A stretch of DNA of 64,000 bases. Source: Oxytricha trifallax (Eukaryota > Ciliophora > Spirotrichea > Sporadotrichida > Oxytrichidae). Below are positions 33,266-44,023 of the stretch, piece by piece. The position numbers and the translations under genes were made by a program. Position 1 is the first letter of the stretch. Every line of letters starts with the position of its first letter. The stretch covers positions 62,001 to 126,000 of the forward strand of contig ARYC01000463.1 in assembly GCA_000711775.1 (NCBI GenBank), written 5' to 3'. The notes below the pieces were generated by a model. It was not told the DNA's origin, searched no databases, and saw nothing but the letters and a program-made list of their open reading frames with translations.

Positions 33266-34044
33266 GACAACCTCAAACAATAGCCTTGACTCAACAACAA
33301 AACTAATTAACTTCGTTCTTAAACTAGGCCACCCCAAGAAACCCACAAATTCAGCATCCACCTAATCAAGCTCCACAAACTTCAAGTGATGACCCCTAAT
33401 ACCTGAGCCAGCGTACCCTTCAAATAATGACAACTTTCGTAAAACGCCTTGCCTTTGTAGATGATAGATTATCCACACTTCAAATCCTGAGAAACGACCA
33501 GGTATTCGGCTTCTTACAAATAATGCGATAGAAGTTGATATTAGGAGTTAGGGATAAATACCGAGTGAGAGAGCAGTATGAAGAAGGACTTAAACATCTT
33601 ATTAATGTTTTTGAGATATACAAGACACCCATCACACACTACTAGAAGTCTTATGAGAGAGTTTGCCGGTATATATAGAAAGAGTTGCAGTAAAAAATAG
33701 TATCAGATGGTGGAAGTCAAACAAGCGGAAGTAGCGCTGGAAATACTTCACAGGGAAATGGAAGTTAGTAAATGCTGTTGTTTTAGTTCTTTGAACAAAT
33801 CAGTAAGAAAGGATCTGGACTATTCTAAGAGATCTAAAATAAGTTGGACGTTGCATTTGGAAAGTTGGAATATGAAGACTCACTTAGATTAGATACAGTA
33901 AAAAAATACTTTTATTATTTTTGGTTTTCAATGTGTATTTGCTAAAAATAAATGCATTAGGTTTAAATAATAATAGCTCTAAATCATAAAATGAAAGTAA
34001 AACGATTTTATTCTTCTCAATCAGTAAACTTTATTCTTTGTTGA
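33266..34044 (+). CDS. Unidentified helical protein with Gln/Pro-rich N-terminus
   Basis: A plus-strand open frame between an in-frame TGA (33263) and TGA 34042-34044. After a Gln/Pro/Asn-rich lead, helical segments follow (MTTFVKRLAFVDDRLSTL, VREQYEEGLKHLINVFE, YERVCRYIQKELQQK), then a Ser/Gly linker and another helix. The first in-frame ATG is at about 33428; an upstream exon may exist. The last 40 codons (after about 33900) are AT-rich and perhaps not coding. Not recognised. Confidence 0.6.
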
Positions 34045-34118
34045 TTTAAGAGCATCTTTTATATTAATTTGTTATATTTTCTTGAATGAATCTGTGAAAG
34101 AAATATTCATGATTTCTC

Positions 34119-34537
34119 TCATAAATCTTGTCCAAGTTGCTTTTTATGTTCGAGTTCTCTTTCGTTGTTAACTTTTGCAGCTGCTGCATAGGCCGACTCA
34201 CAGAAAAAGCTGGCGTACCCGAATGATGCGAATAATGAACCAACACCCTTATTTAATTCAACACAATATAATCACTTAATTTAAATCATGCATTGATTGT
34301 GATTACTAGTTAACCCCAAAACTCTCTCTTATTCAATAAAGTAAATTTGAGTAAATTATTAACACCGAAGAGAGCCCAGTTGAACATGAGTCTGTCTTGC
34401 TTGAAATATCTGCGCTTATAGTACACAATGCTGGTGACCCATAGAAGAAGTGCGATTTTCTTGTAAGTATAATCAGCATCGTTGAGGTAAACGTATCTTG
34501 GGTTAGTTGAGATTCTTGGAAGGAGATACTCTGACAT
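34119..34537 (-). CDS. Small two-segment membrane protein, unidentified
   Basis: After removal of one 68 bp IES the frame runs from ATG 34537 (MSEYLLPRIST) to TGA 34119, roughly 115 residues. It has a hydrophobic segment (IALLLWVTSIVYY), a basic YKRRYFKQDR patch, a second amphipathic/hydrophobic region (FNWALFGVNNLLKF), then WGVGSLFASFGYASFF and a charged tail. Size and pattern resemble small mitochondrial inner-membrane subunits, but I cannot name it. Confidence 0.6.
34245..34312 (-). other. IES in small membrane-protein gene (pointer ACCC, 68 bp)
   Basis: ACCC at 34245-34248 and 34313-34316. Joining gives NKREFWG-VGSLFASFG in frame. Confidence 0.65.
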
Positions 34538-34830
34538 TTCTAATAGTTCTTCTAATTTATAATTATAATTATTTAATTCCAAAGACTCATTAATATTTAG
34601 ATTCAAATTTATAGAAATTCAGAAGTTATGCTGAATAAATAAAAGCAGGACTCTTTTATTTTGTGAAAAAAGTATTTAGATTTTCAGTTGTTTGCAAGTG
34701 CATTTAATAAAATGTTAAAAAGTAAATTACAAGTTATAAATCGAGTTTAACCAAGAATCAAAACTTTTTTTGTGAAACACTTAGTTATAAACTTATGATA
34801 AAAATTACTACTTTATTTTGTAATACCCTA

Positions 34831-36401
34831 TCATTATTTCTCTTCTTCTCCATCTTACATTTGATATTATTTAAAAGCAATATCTTAACCAGCACTAGTT
34901 TCCGCTCTTCTTAAATAATGAGTCTCTTCAGGAGGGACTGTCCATATACCATAGGGGTGTTGACATTTCTCGCAGGCATATGAGAAAGTAGGGAAACGCT
35001 TGTGGAATGGTATCCTGAATATAAAAACGTCAACAATGTAGGAATATTTCTCAGCTAACATCCAGAAGTAATGTCCAAAAATTACTCCTGAAATCAAATC
35101 AATGAAGTAGTGACCACGCATTAAAAATTAATTAAGATAAATGGATGGAGTTTATAATTATTTTGAATAAGTTCGACTTAATAAAGTGGAGTTCCTTTAA
35201 TTATAATAATTGTAATTAATTTTTAGCTTTTTCTCTTAAATTTTATTAAACGCAACATTATCATAAGACTGAATTGCAATATCAAAGTTATTAGACTTAA
35301 ATGTTCGAGTTTTTTCCAGCCGATTGCATGAAACTCACAAATTTAAATAACACAGCAACCAATGTGCCCAGAGAAAAAGAAATCATTAGTTTTTCCGTAG
35401 GGAACAGTGATCGAATAGAAACCTGGGAAATCCCACAGATAGCCGTCAGGGTACCTCATCCAAAAGAGTTACTATAAATAAATTAGCAATACATTAAACG
35501 TCAGATTTTGTGAATTTATGCAATCATTTTGATATTACTTACTTGAATTAATAATTTGAAAAATACATTTTAGTAGTTTATACCGCAATTTATAAGCCTA
35601 TAATAAATTAATTCCTTTATATGAATCATTGCTCTGAAGAAATAAAAAGCAAACATGGCAATAGGAAGTCGCCAGGTAGTTCCGTATTTAGCAAATCTAT
35701 AAAATTGAGTGAGAACCATCACATCCATAAAAAGACCACATATAATCATAAATGCATTTCTCATCTCAGTATTCTCTGCGAAGTAAGTGTTTAAACTCTC
35801 GGTTGCATCGAATAATCTGTCTTCAATGCAAGCAACTTTTTCGTTTAGTAAAAACGATTGAGTTAAGCTGACTATTCAAAATCAAAGTAAAATTATTTAT
35901 TAGATCTTTTTAATTACTTGTTAAAGTTATTTAAAATAAAACATTAATAAAGATTATGATTATTTTGATTGCATTTTTTTGATTGTAAGCATAGTAATTG
36001 ATAAAGCAATTAAAGCTATGCGAATATACATTTGGTGTTAGGTGTTCTATATTTAAATTCATTAGTATACTACTTTATTTATGTCTTTTTATTTACTGGA
36101 ATTATATTCAAATAATAGAAAAAATGGAATGGTATGTTTTTTTGTATGTAACCTTGACATTGTTGTTATTTACAAATATACAATCACTAGTTTTTTTGAA
36201 AAATAGTAGGGAGTATTAGTAATGTAAACATATATTGCTAATAGAATATAAATTACTTACATATTCTCCGCGAGAGTCTTGGAATATACCTCCTCTATTC
36301 TAGTGATCATGTCTCCCTTGAATTAATTGCTCTTGAGATGGATCGTCCTAATTAAATGCTGTACCATAGTTTGCTACTTTATATAATTATAGTTTTATCA
36401 T
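34831..36401 (-). CDS. PAP2-type lipid phosphotransferase (PDCT/sphingomyelin-synthase-like)
   Basis: A multi-pass membrane enzyme. Start at 36401, a hydrophilic N-terminus (to about 36263), a GTAAGT intron or longer interruption (about 35870-36262), then membrane helices (MIICGLFMDVMVL, LPIAMFAFYFF). The core follows: YPDGYLWDFPGF, VPYGKTNDFFFSGH, then after an IES MLRGHYFIDLISGV. The S-G-H and R-G-H-Y-x-I-D motifs supply the His/His/Asp triad of sphingomyelin-synthase-type and plant ROD1 (phosphatidylcholine:diacylglycerol cholinephosphotransferase) enzymes; the spacing and GKTNDFFFSGH look closest to ROD1. A Cys-x-x-C pair lies in the tail (CEKCQHPYG). Stop TGA at 34831. Confidence 0.75.
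35116..35249 (-). other. IES in PAP2-type gene (pointer ACGCA, 134 bp)
   Basis: ACGCA at 35116-35120 and 35250-35254. Excision joins LMIML to RGHYFIDL, completing the catalytic RGHYxID motif. Confidence 0.82.
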
Positions 36402-36901
36402 ATCTATAGCCTTTTACTCTAAAAAATTCCTAACTTATTAATTATATTAATGTTTGCTGAACGAGATGACTACGCTCCATCACTGAAATTGATTTACTAT
36501 GAAAATTAAAATAGGTAAACTTATATATAAATCAGCACGTCCCCCTACAGGACTACGCCTGTTTTAATCATAGCGGTAGGGAGGCGAGTTGTTGTTATTA
36601 AAATTAGACCCTTCCATCTCACAATCAAATTGAATAAATTATTATCAATAAATATAATTATCTTTATATTCCTATACAACTTTATGAAGAAACCATATAT
36701 AACAAACTTGTTTTCAGTTAACATAATAAAGAAATTTTAAGGTTTTTAAAAATTGATAAAATTAATTTCTTACTATTATTAATCATAAACTTGATATTTA
36801 AAATAGAAATTGCTTTCCATTAATATTTTTGATTAATTTTTTGTTAACCATTTTAAAAAGTAAAATGGTAGCCTGAGTAATTATTATCATTAATATTTAT
36901 T
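36402..36901. other. Intergenic region with a GC-rich hairpin
   Basis: Mostly AT-rich. The exception is 36536-36600, a GC-rich island with complementary edges (CGTCCCCCTAC, 36539-36549, against GTAGGGAGGCG, 36581-36591) and an inner hairpin. No coding sequence seen. It may be a structured RNA, a remnant terminal repeat, or a chromosome-end signal. Confidence 0.4.
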
Positions 36902-38890
36902 TCAAATACTTTCGCTTGCCTATTGAAGCTAGAGTTTTTTCTGGCTGATGTTTGTTACAAACTAATTTTTTATAGCTTCAATGGCATCTTCTCGCCCTAG
37001 TTTTATCATTTTTTCAATTAACTCCTTGTCAAAGCTAAGTTCTAATTTAAAAAGACTACAAATGAAAGAATGAAAATAATTAAAAATTTATTAATAACTT
37101 TGGAAGTTCTTAGTAAAGTGAATCAATTTAAACTTTAGGTATAATCTAGTATCTAATTCTAACATCTGGATGTGCCGCTTCAATTTCTATCATGTCATTA
37201 AATCTCTTATGATAGCGTTTAAGTTCTAAGTACCTCATATTGATTTACTTAGTTTCAAATCTAAATTGTTGTAAAATTTCATGTCTTTAATAAACATAAA
37301 ATACTCATGAAATTCTGTACGGTAGAGTGAGTATCATTTCTCACCCACCTATGCACTCGATCAGTAAACCTATCAACATCTATGATGTCCAAGACTATTT
37401 TTGCGTCAGAATCAACTATCTCCCTGCATTTCATAATTGCAGAAGCAACGTCTAAGTTCCATGCTACACCCCCATCTATCATAATTTTATCTTCAATCTT
37501 TAAAGCTGGGAATACAAATGGAACTGAAGTCGTTGCTACTAGACCTCTTATAAGGGAATTAAAAAATTATTAATTTGGGATTTTAGATTTTATAGAAAAA
37601 GGCATTGATATTCATTTATAGTGTGTTTAACTTATTAGAATATATAAATCTATAACTTATCCTTTACTAAGAACATTTAATCGATAAATTATTGATTAAA
37701 TTATTACGTGAATCAGGGTCAGTAGTTTCATCAAAGGAAATGACATTACCTGAGTTGGCATCTACAGAATTAAAATGAATTTTTCTCTTGCAACATGGTC
37801 TTTTGGCAAAAGTTTGATTTATAAATTCATGCAAAGGCGAGTTATCTAGAAGTCCCTGTCTGAATAGTAAGCCTTCTGCAATTCCAAATCTCCAGCTTTA
37901 GTATAAATTGCCTGACGACATGTTTCTCCACATTGCTACTAAGCCGTCAGAATATAAATAAAAATGCGAAAAACAGAAATTATGTTTAAGATTAGTTAAA
38001 ATGGGACAAAAATATTCTGAATTCATTATTTCTCTTACATTTTTAATTGTTTTTAATTTCGTAGCTGTCAGCCATAGCTTTTTCATCACCCTTTTCGTAA
38101 GATGAAACGTGAGCAGAATTCAAGGCACCTACTGAGATTAAAATCTTATAAACTTTTAATATAAAAATTTAGTTTTTAAATAAAGTTTATAAAGTTAATA
38201 ATAAATTATTAGATAAAGCGGACAATTTAAAAAATAATTATATGATATAATGAAATAAAAAAAACAATTGCAATTTAAAAAGAGCATTAAATATATGATG
38301 ATTTCTAGAATATAACTAGTCGTAAATTAAATAAAATTAATTTCACCAATATTATAAGGAAATTTATCAAGATTAATAGTAAAAAGGAAATGTAATCAAC
38401 ACGCTTTAATTTATTTTAATTGTTGTTGAGCATAACAAACTATAAGAAAAATAAAAAAATATCTTAGCCCTACTAGTTTTTATTTTAAAAAATTAATTCA
38501 AAAGCCTTAAAGCAAATATAACAAGCTCATATAGTACTATCTTAAATACATCATAACAAGTTAAGTCTAAAAATAGATAGCATCATTAAGTTTTTACAAT
38601 TTATTAGCTAATAATAAATATGGAGGAGTTACTCAAATTTACTCTATAGCCATATTTATTAATTTTAAAGACATCCTTCCTAAGGATTATACAGTTTTGA
38701 TTCCTGAAACTACATCCCACTAAACTTCCTCTGGATCTAAATTTTCCGCGAAAACTTGGATTACTCCAGCTTCATAAGAGCCTCTGTTTGCACCGCCTTT
38801 CAATACAAGTCCCAAGCAATTCCCTTGTAAATCCAGAGCATTCAGATTGTGCAATAATTTATAGTTAATTATATAATTTTTTTTAAGATT
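36902..38890 (-). CDS. Patatin-like phospholipase
   Basis: Patatin-family serine lipase with a Ser/Asp dyad. Order on the minus strand: glycine-rich oxyanion loop LKGGANRGSYEAG (38800-38760), then, after a 563 bp IES, the nucleophile elbow GISVGALN. Next comes a middle domain (GIAEGLLFRQGLLD, INQTFAKRPCC), the ATTSVPF segment, and MIDGGVAWN with the catalytic Asp (D-G-G). A helical C-terminus ends at TGA 36902. Further non-coding segments occur near 37080-37110, 37240-37300, 37560-37720 and 37900-38060. The true start was not found; the frame is open but AT-rich above 38830, only tens of bases from the divergent gene at 38923. Confidence 0.85.
38136..38698 (-). other. IES splitting the patatin catalytic motif (pointer GATT, 563 bp)
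   Basis: GATT at 38136-38139 and 38699-38702. The left flank ends VVSGI and the right begins SVGALN, so the lipase motif G-x-S-x-G exists only after elimination. The interior is AT-rich and non-coding. Confidence 0.7.
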
Positions 38891-38922
38891 GCAGATATAC
38901 AAAAAATTTTAAATGATTTTAA

Positions 38923-39549
38923 ATGTCAAGGAAAGACAAAGAAATCCAATATAAATTAATCGACGATGAGTTGTAATTTTTGTCATTTTGTGTTTCTAAA
39001 TCAAAAATATATTTATAGAAAGTGATTAGCATGTTTGTTTTATAGTTTAAATTTAGAATTTACTTCCAGTATACCGACTACTATTAATTTTTTTCAATTT
39101 TCACTATTCTTTTACTTAAAATACCTTTATTCTTATTATTTATTTTTATAAGTTATTCTCCTAAGATTAGATGCAGAGAAAATAAAGTCTTAAGCTAAGA
39201 GAGACCTCGACACCCAAACAAGAATTTTCAAAGAATTTATAGATTTAGAGGAGAATAATAAAGTCGCATTTGTAAAGCATTAATAAATTGAACATCAAAA
39301 TTTCAGGTTGGCTCAAGAAATGGCTGCACTATAGCTATTGATTAGAATATTTTAGATAGCGTAAAAATTTAACAGATTCAATTAAATTTTAAAAATTTAA
39401 GAAACTACTTTATATTTATTTAAAAATTTCGAGATATTAATGCACCACCAATATTTTATATTAAATTGCAACAAGAAGAAAATAATGGAGGTTTTCCATT
39501 AAATTATTCCCCAATGGCAGGGGATAAAATTAATATGACTTTGCAATGA
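38923..39549 (+). CDS. Small coiled-coil protein, unidentified
   Basis: ATG 38923 gives MSRKDKEIQYKLIDDEL. After an AT-rich interruption (about 38975-39160) a coiled coil follows (DAEKIKSQAKRDLDTQ, FKEFIDLEENNKVAF, HQNFRLAQEMAAL). Another interruption (about 39350-39440) precedes a final block INAPPIFYIKLQQEEN...MAGDKINMTLQ ending TGA 39547-39549. It is divergent from the patatin gene with almost no spacer. Not recognised. Confidence 0.6.
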
Positions 39550-39998
39550 TTTTAATTCTTTGATTTCACATATTATTTTTGTTAAAAGCTCTTATCAATT
39601 CTTTTATTGTTCGTTCTATTTTTAGAAACTGAGAAAACTTTGATAATAAATAATTATTAATTCTCTTTCCTTTTAACGAAAAATTTAATAGTACTGTAGT
39701 TGTTATTAAGAATATTTCTAACGATTTATAGTTATACATTTCGAAGGTATTTATTTTTGAATTCTATGCAATTAATTTCATTGAAAAAATATTATTCATT
39801 CATGGCATCAGCTTAGAAAAGTAAGATAAGGGTTAGTATTTTTATTTTATTTTTATTCCTCAATGCTATATTATATGAGATTTTTGTTTTTTATTTTTTA
39901 TTTTTGGAAATTAGTAAGGCACTGCTAGGTTTATAGACTTTGAGTTTTATCAATTTAACTTTACTGTTGAATTCTCTCTAGTAGATATTAAATAAGTT
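39550..39998. other. Intergenic, AT-rich
   Basis: Between convergent genes. T-rich tracts on the plus strand; no gene or repeat recognised. Confidence 0.4.
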
Positions 39999-42900
39999 TC
40001 ATTAAAAAAAATTCATATTATACCATTAATTTAAAATCCTGTTCATGAAAAATATCTGATATTGTGCATTTTTATGATTGAGACTATTCGTACTGGTTAA
40101 ATTTGCATTATTAGGCTCAATAGGACATTGTTTCTCAGAAAATTCAGATTCTTTTCTCTAAGATTAATTTTAACTTTGATACTCCAAAATATCGTTGGAG
40201 TTAAAATTTGAATCGCCTGTCAAAGAAGAATTTTGCTAATTTAACTCCTTTTTATTTTGATTCATAGAGGAAGACTAGCATTTATGATGATTGGTATTAG
40301 CTGTTGATTAATCAGATGAAGTGATCAAAACACTTTTCGTTGACTATTTTACAGTAAGTAATTTGAGGTTTGGAGCTGATCTGTTTCGCTTCATTTTTAC
40401 AGAATTATTCGATAGATTTTTAAAGAGAGTGAGTAGGTCATCTTAATTCTTAAAAACGTACTTAGCATTTGTTGGTCTTTTACCCAGAGTGCATGTGTAA
40501 ATTTTGCAATAACGCTATAATAGTAAATTATTAGTACAAATTTAATTTACCTCTTATTCAGATTAAATGTACTTTCGCGAATGAGTTCTATCGATTTTAT
40601 TCAAGTAAGAAAAGACTTCCTAATTAGAAGAAGCCTCTCCAATATACATTATAAAATCAACTTTAAACTTATTCGTAATAGAATGTAAGATTCTTTCGAT
40701 TACTTATGACTAATATAATAACTTTTTTAACATTATTTTAATTTACCTTCTTTAGATCCTGAGGCTTTATTTGTAAATAAGTCTACCCAAAAATCTTAGT
40801 TATTGGATAATTTTAACCTAGAAACTGCTCTATGTGTTTTGAAAGTTCTTTTGCTATCATGTTTGAAAATTATCTATCAGCATCAGAAAAGTCAAAAGTA
40901 ATACTGCTTTCATTTCTGATTACGTAGGATCCATCCGTTTTATCAACATAGTGATTCATTAATTGCTCGACTAAATCCTTTGAAAAGTTTAAACCTAAGA
41001 AATTAAGTTACCATCCAATAGAAATGATTTTGGTCAAGCTCAATTAATTTAATCCATTCAAATTGATTTTTCTTATCTGTCGAAAATCTATACTTGTACC
41101 CATCTTCAGCTGCAAGTCCAATCGAAGGTCCATGCTTTTTAAACCAATTATGCAAAAGCTGGGTTTCATGAGCGCTTATCACAAAGACAGTGTTTCTTGG
41201 ATCTCTAGTTAGCTATTCTAGAATTATTAACGCTTCTAAAGTCGGCTCAGAATCAGAAGATATTTTTCTTGGTAAAATTTCCTATTAAAAATTAATTGTC
41301 TATAATTTTTACATCTTAATCTATCATAATTAGTCTATTAATAGTATTTGAATAGGAAGTCTGAATCTTAGCCATAACTTAAGGATTAACTTTAATGAAA
41401 TCCTAATTTTATCTCATTAGCCTCCTCTCTTTGTTGTGGCTTGCGCCCATGTAATAACTTAATGAAGTGGGAGAATATGCTTTTTTAAGATCTGTAAGGA
41501 AAGCTCGAGCCCATTTCAAAGTCGAGTGCTTATCCAAGTAATGAGTAGCTTGTTCAAACATGTCTAATCTTTCGGAGTCAGAGATCCCTAAGACTTTCTC
41601 AAGAGTCTCTTTGATTTAGTTAGTCTTTGAAGGGTAAAGATTAAAAATAACTTACATTATTTGGATTTATTTTATATATTCCAGGAAGTGCTTAGCTAAC
41701 ACCTGCAAATTCGCTTATTATAATTGAAGAATCATCACATTTTTTAAGAAATTGTTTTACAGCCAAAAATTCAAGTGGTTGCTAAAAGAAAATATATAAA
41801 TCTAATTAAAAAGTATTACCAAGCATAGTCCATCTTTTAGAGCTGTATTTAATAAAACATTTGCTCTTGCCCATAAAGCGCATCTTTGTCCTTTTGTTGT
41901 TCCTTCAATTTTTAGTTAGACAACAGGTCCATATTCTTTATTTATCTGATCTGCCAATTTTAAAATAGACTAGAGAGATTTCTTGAATATATGATGATTT
42001 TAGAGTTTAGAGCCAACAGTTTTCAGGGGCACAGCATATTATATTAAAATGATCTACTTTCTTCTCTTTTCATTATCTTATAGGAATTACTATAGTGCCC
42101 TTAATTTGCATTTTATCCCTGAGATTGGATGTAAGTAATCCACAGACGCTATGATTATCTTACCATCATACTGTGGATTCAGTAACTCTCCATAGTATTT
42201 TGAGAAATCTTGAGTCATTAATACTTCATCAATATATTCCTTTTCAATTCCGACATGACCTATTCTTAACATAACATACCGACCTTCATATTCAATGCCC
42301 AAGCAACCTCCTCTTCTGAACTCATAGTTCAAATCAAGCAACTTATTCACAGAGAGTAGAAAATTTTTTGCGTATTCAAAGAGATGAAAGCCAATCAAGT
42401 TACAATTCAGCATAGACTTTAGAAGCTCATTTCTTTGTGGGAAAATTTGTATAATTTAAGAGTTTGGAAATGAGGAATGCAAAAACAAGCCAATCCTTGC
42501 ACTTTCATCCTACTCTCTTAAGTAATATGGAACCATGAGAAAATGCAGATCATTTACCCAGACTAAGTCCTTCGCACTTTCTTTCCTCTTTAATATTTCT
42601 TGAGCGACTATCATATTTACTTCTTTGTAAGCATTCCAATAATCAAAGTTTGCAAGATCATCACTTTAAAAGAGTTATTTTTAAATTATTGAACTTTTAT
42701 ATGAAAAATATAAGCTTACTTGAAATCATTCAAACCTTTGAATGAGTGCAGTAGAGGATAGATTATTTTCTCTAAATAATATAAGTATTTATCCATCAAC
42801 TCTGTTTTAAAGAAAATTGGTATGCAATCATTTTTCATATATAATGCTCTTATCTCTAAAACGTCCTGTTCACTTAAAGTATCCAAATCGAATCCTGCCC

Positions 42901-43229
42901 ATCCAATCCAAGTCAATTTAAGAAATTTCTTTTCCCTAAATCTAAACAAAGTCGGATAAAGCAAGTTCTACATAATGTTTTTACTAAGAATAATTTATTT
43001 ACAGGTCCATCTCTTATTTTCCAAGAATTCTATTCATCTTTATATACTTGGAGAGGCAGCTTCAATGAAACGAGAATCAATTTATCATCTTTCTGTATTC
43101 TAAACGCATCTTAATCGTCGTCCTCCTCTAATTAAAATTTAATTAGTATAAGAAAATGTACTAACGAGTTGAATTAAAGGAGCTGCAAGCATCTTAATTG
43201 CAGAATTTATAATGGTCTAAATTTTCCAT
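39999..43229 (-). CDS. Trehalose-6-phosphate synthase with C-terminal phosphatase-like domain
   Basis: GT20 glucosyltransferase making trehalose-6-phosphate from UDP-glucose and glucose-6-phosphate. Start 43229 (MENLDHYKFCNQ), a short intron (about 43128-43166), then KLILVSLKLPLQV, WIGWAGFDL, VWVNDLHFLMVPYYLR, FLHSSFPNSQIIQIFPQRNELL and CNLIGFHLFEYA, all in family order. KDGLCLV and an ARAFLTDL region follow. The C-terminal HAD phosphatase-like domain has IDQDEILPRK (motif I keeps D-x-D), VFVISAHET and GSYVIRNESSI. Its motif IV reads IGEASSNQEVF where active enzymes have acidic GDDxxDEDMF. A Ser/Asn/Gln-rich tail follows, ending TGA 39999. Several IESs or introns are present, e.g. 41310-41342. 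Confidence 0.88.
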
Positions 43230-43296
43230 TTATTACAATTCGCTTATCAACACTTGTAAATATTGTAATACACTTTTATTTTCTGATTTTTATTAT

Positions 43297-43622
43297 TCAC
43301 TCACATTGTCTCTTCTGCTTCATCATATCGTATAAAGATTTAATAAGCTCTTCTACCTTAAACTACTTTATGAAATTTTAATGAGATTGATGTGGCAATG
43401 CTAACTTACAAATAATTGCACATTCTTAATATGGAAAAAGGTGCCTGGCTACCACCATTTAGCAGTAACCTTGAAACCTTCTCCATTACCAGGGTATCTA
43501 GTTAGCATCTCAACCAAATTTTTATAGGGCATTTTGTGATGCCTTGTTACTTCTTGAAGAGTGAACTTCTTTATAGCTTTCTCATAAAGAATTCTCCTTG
43601 CTTCTTCCATTGCAGCTCCCAT
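43297..43622 (-). CDS. 92-residue protein resembling mitoribosomal mS34
   Basis: Two exons (43622-43410 and 43362-43297) flank a 47 bp GTAAGT...GTAG intron and make a complete 92-residue protein. Its core NLVEMLTRYPGNGEG, then KVTAKWWQPGTFFHIKNV, resembles the mS34 (MRPS34) pattern 'LL..LP..G.GR.VTRK.W....Y..I.+V'. It would then be a small mitochondrial ribosomal subunit protein. It is much shorter than human mS34, so the call is tentative. Its stop lies 67 bp from the start of the trehalose synthase gene, same strand. Confidence 0.5.
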
Positions 43623-44023
43623 TGCTACTGATATAATTTAATAATTAATGATTATTAATATATTATAAGAATTAGAATTAGAGAGAAATAGGTAGTTAAT
43701 TCATACATAAAGCAAATGAAACTAAGTTAGCAAATATCATAGGTTTTAAATTATCATCAAACTATATAGTTTGAATGGATTTAACTTGTGGAATAAGTAA
43801 AATAAAGGAATTATTTGGTTATAAAAAAAATTAATTTAATTAATAAATGCTTCAAATCAAATTTTAATTTTCATATATTAATTTCTAAAAGATATATAAA
43901 AGTTTTAGCATTTAGAAATTGTTTAGAAGTTAATTGAATGAAATTATTTTTTCTAAATGAAACTTCATATTGAAGTTTACTGCATTTATATCAATTAATT
44001 TTAGCCTCTTGACTTAAGTGACT
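43623..44023. other. Intergenic, AT-rich
   Basis: No coding sequence, repeat or RNA recognised between the small mS34-like gene and the stop of the next minus-strand gene. Confidence 0.4.

Noticed and set aside
35998-36219. 73-codon hydrophobic frame resembling a small membrane protein
   Set aside because: Sits antisense within the interruption of the PAP2-type gene; AT-rich DNA readily yields hydrophobic frames and there is no supporting context.
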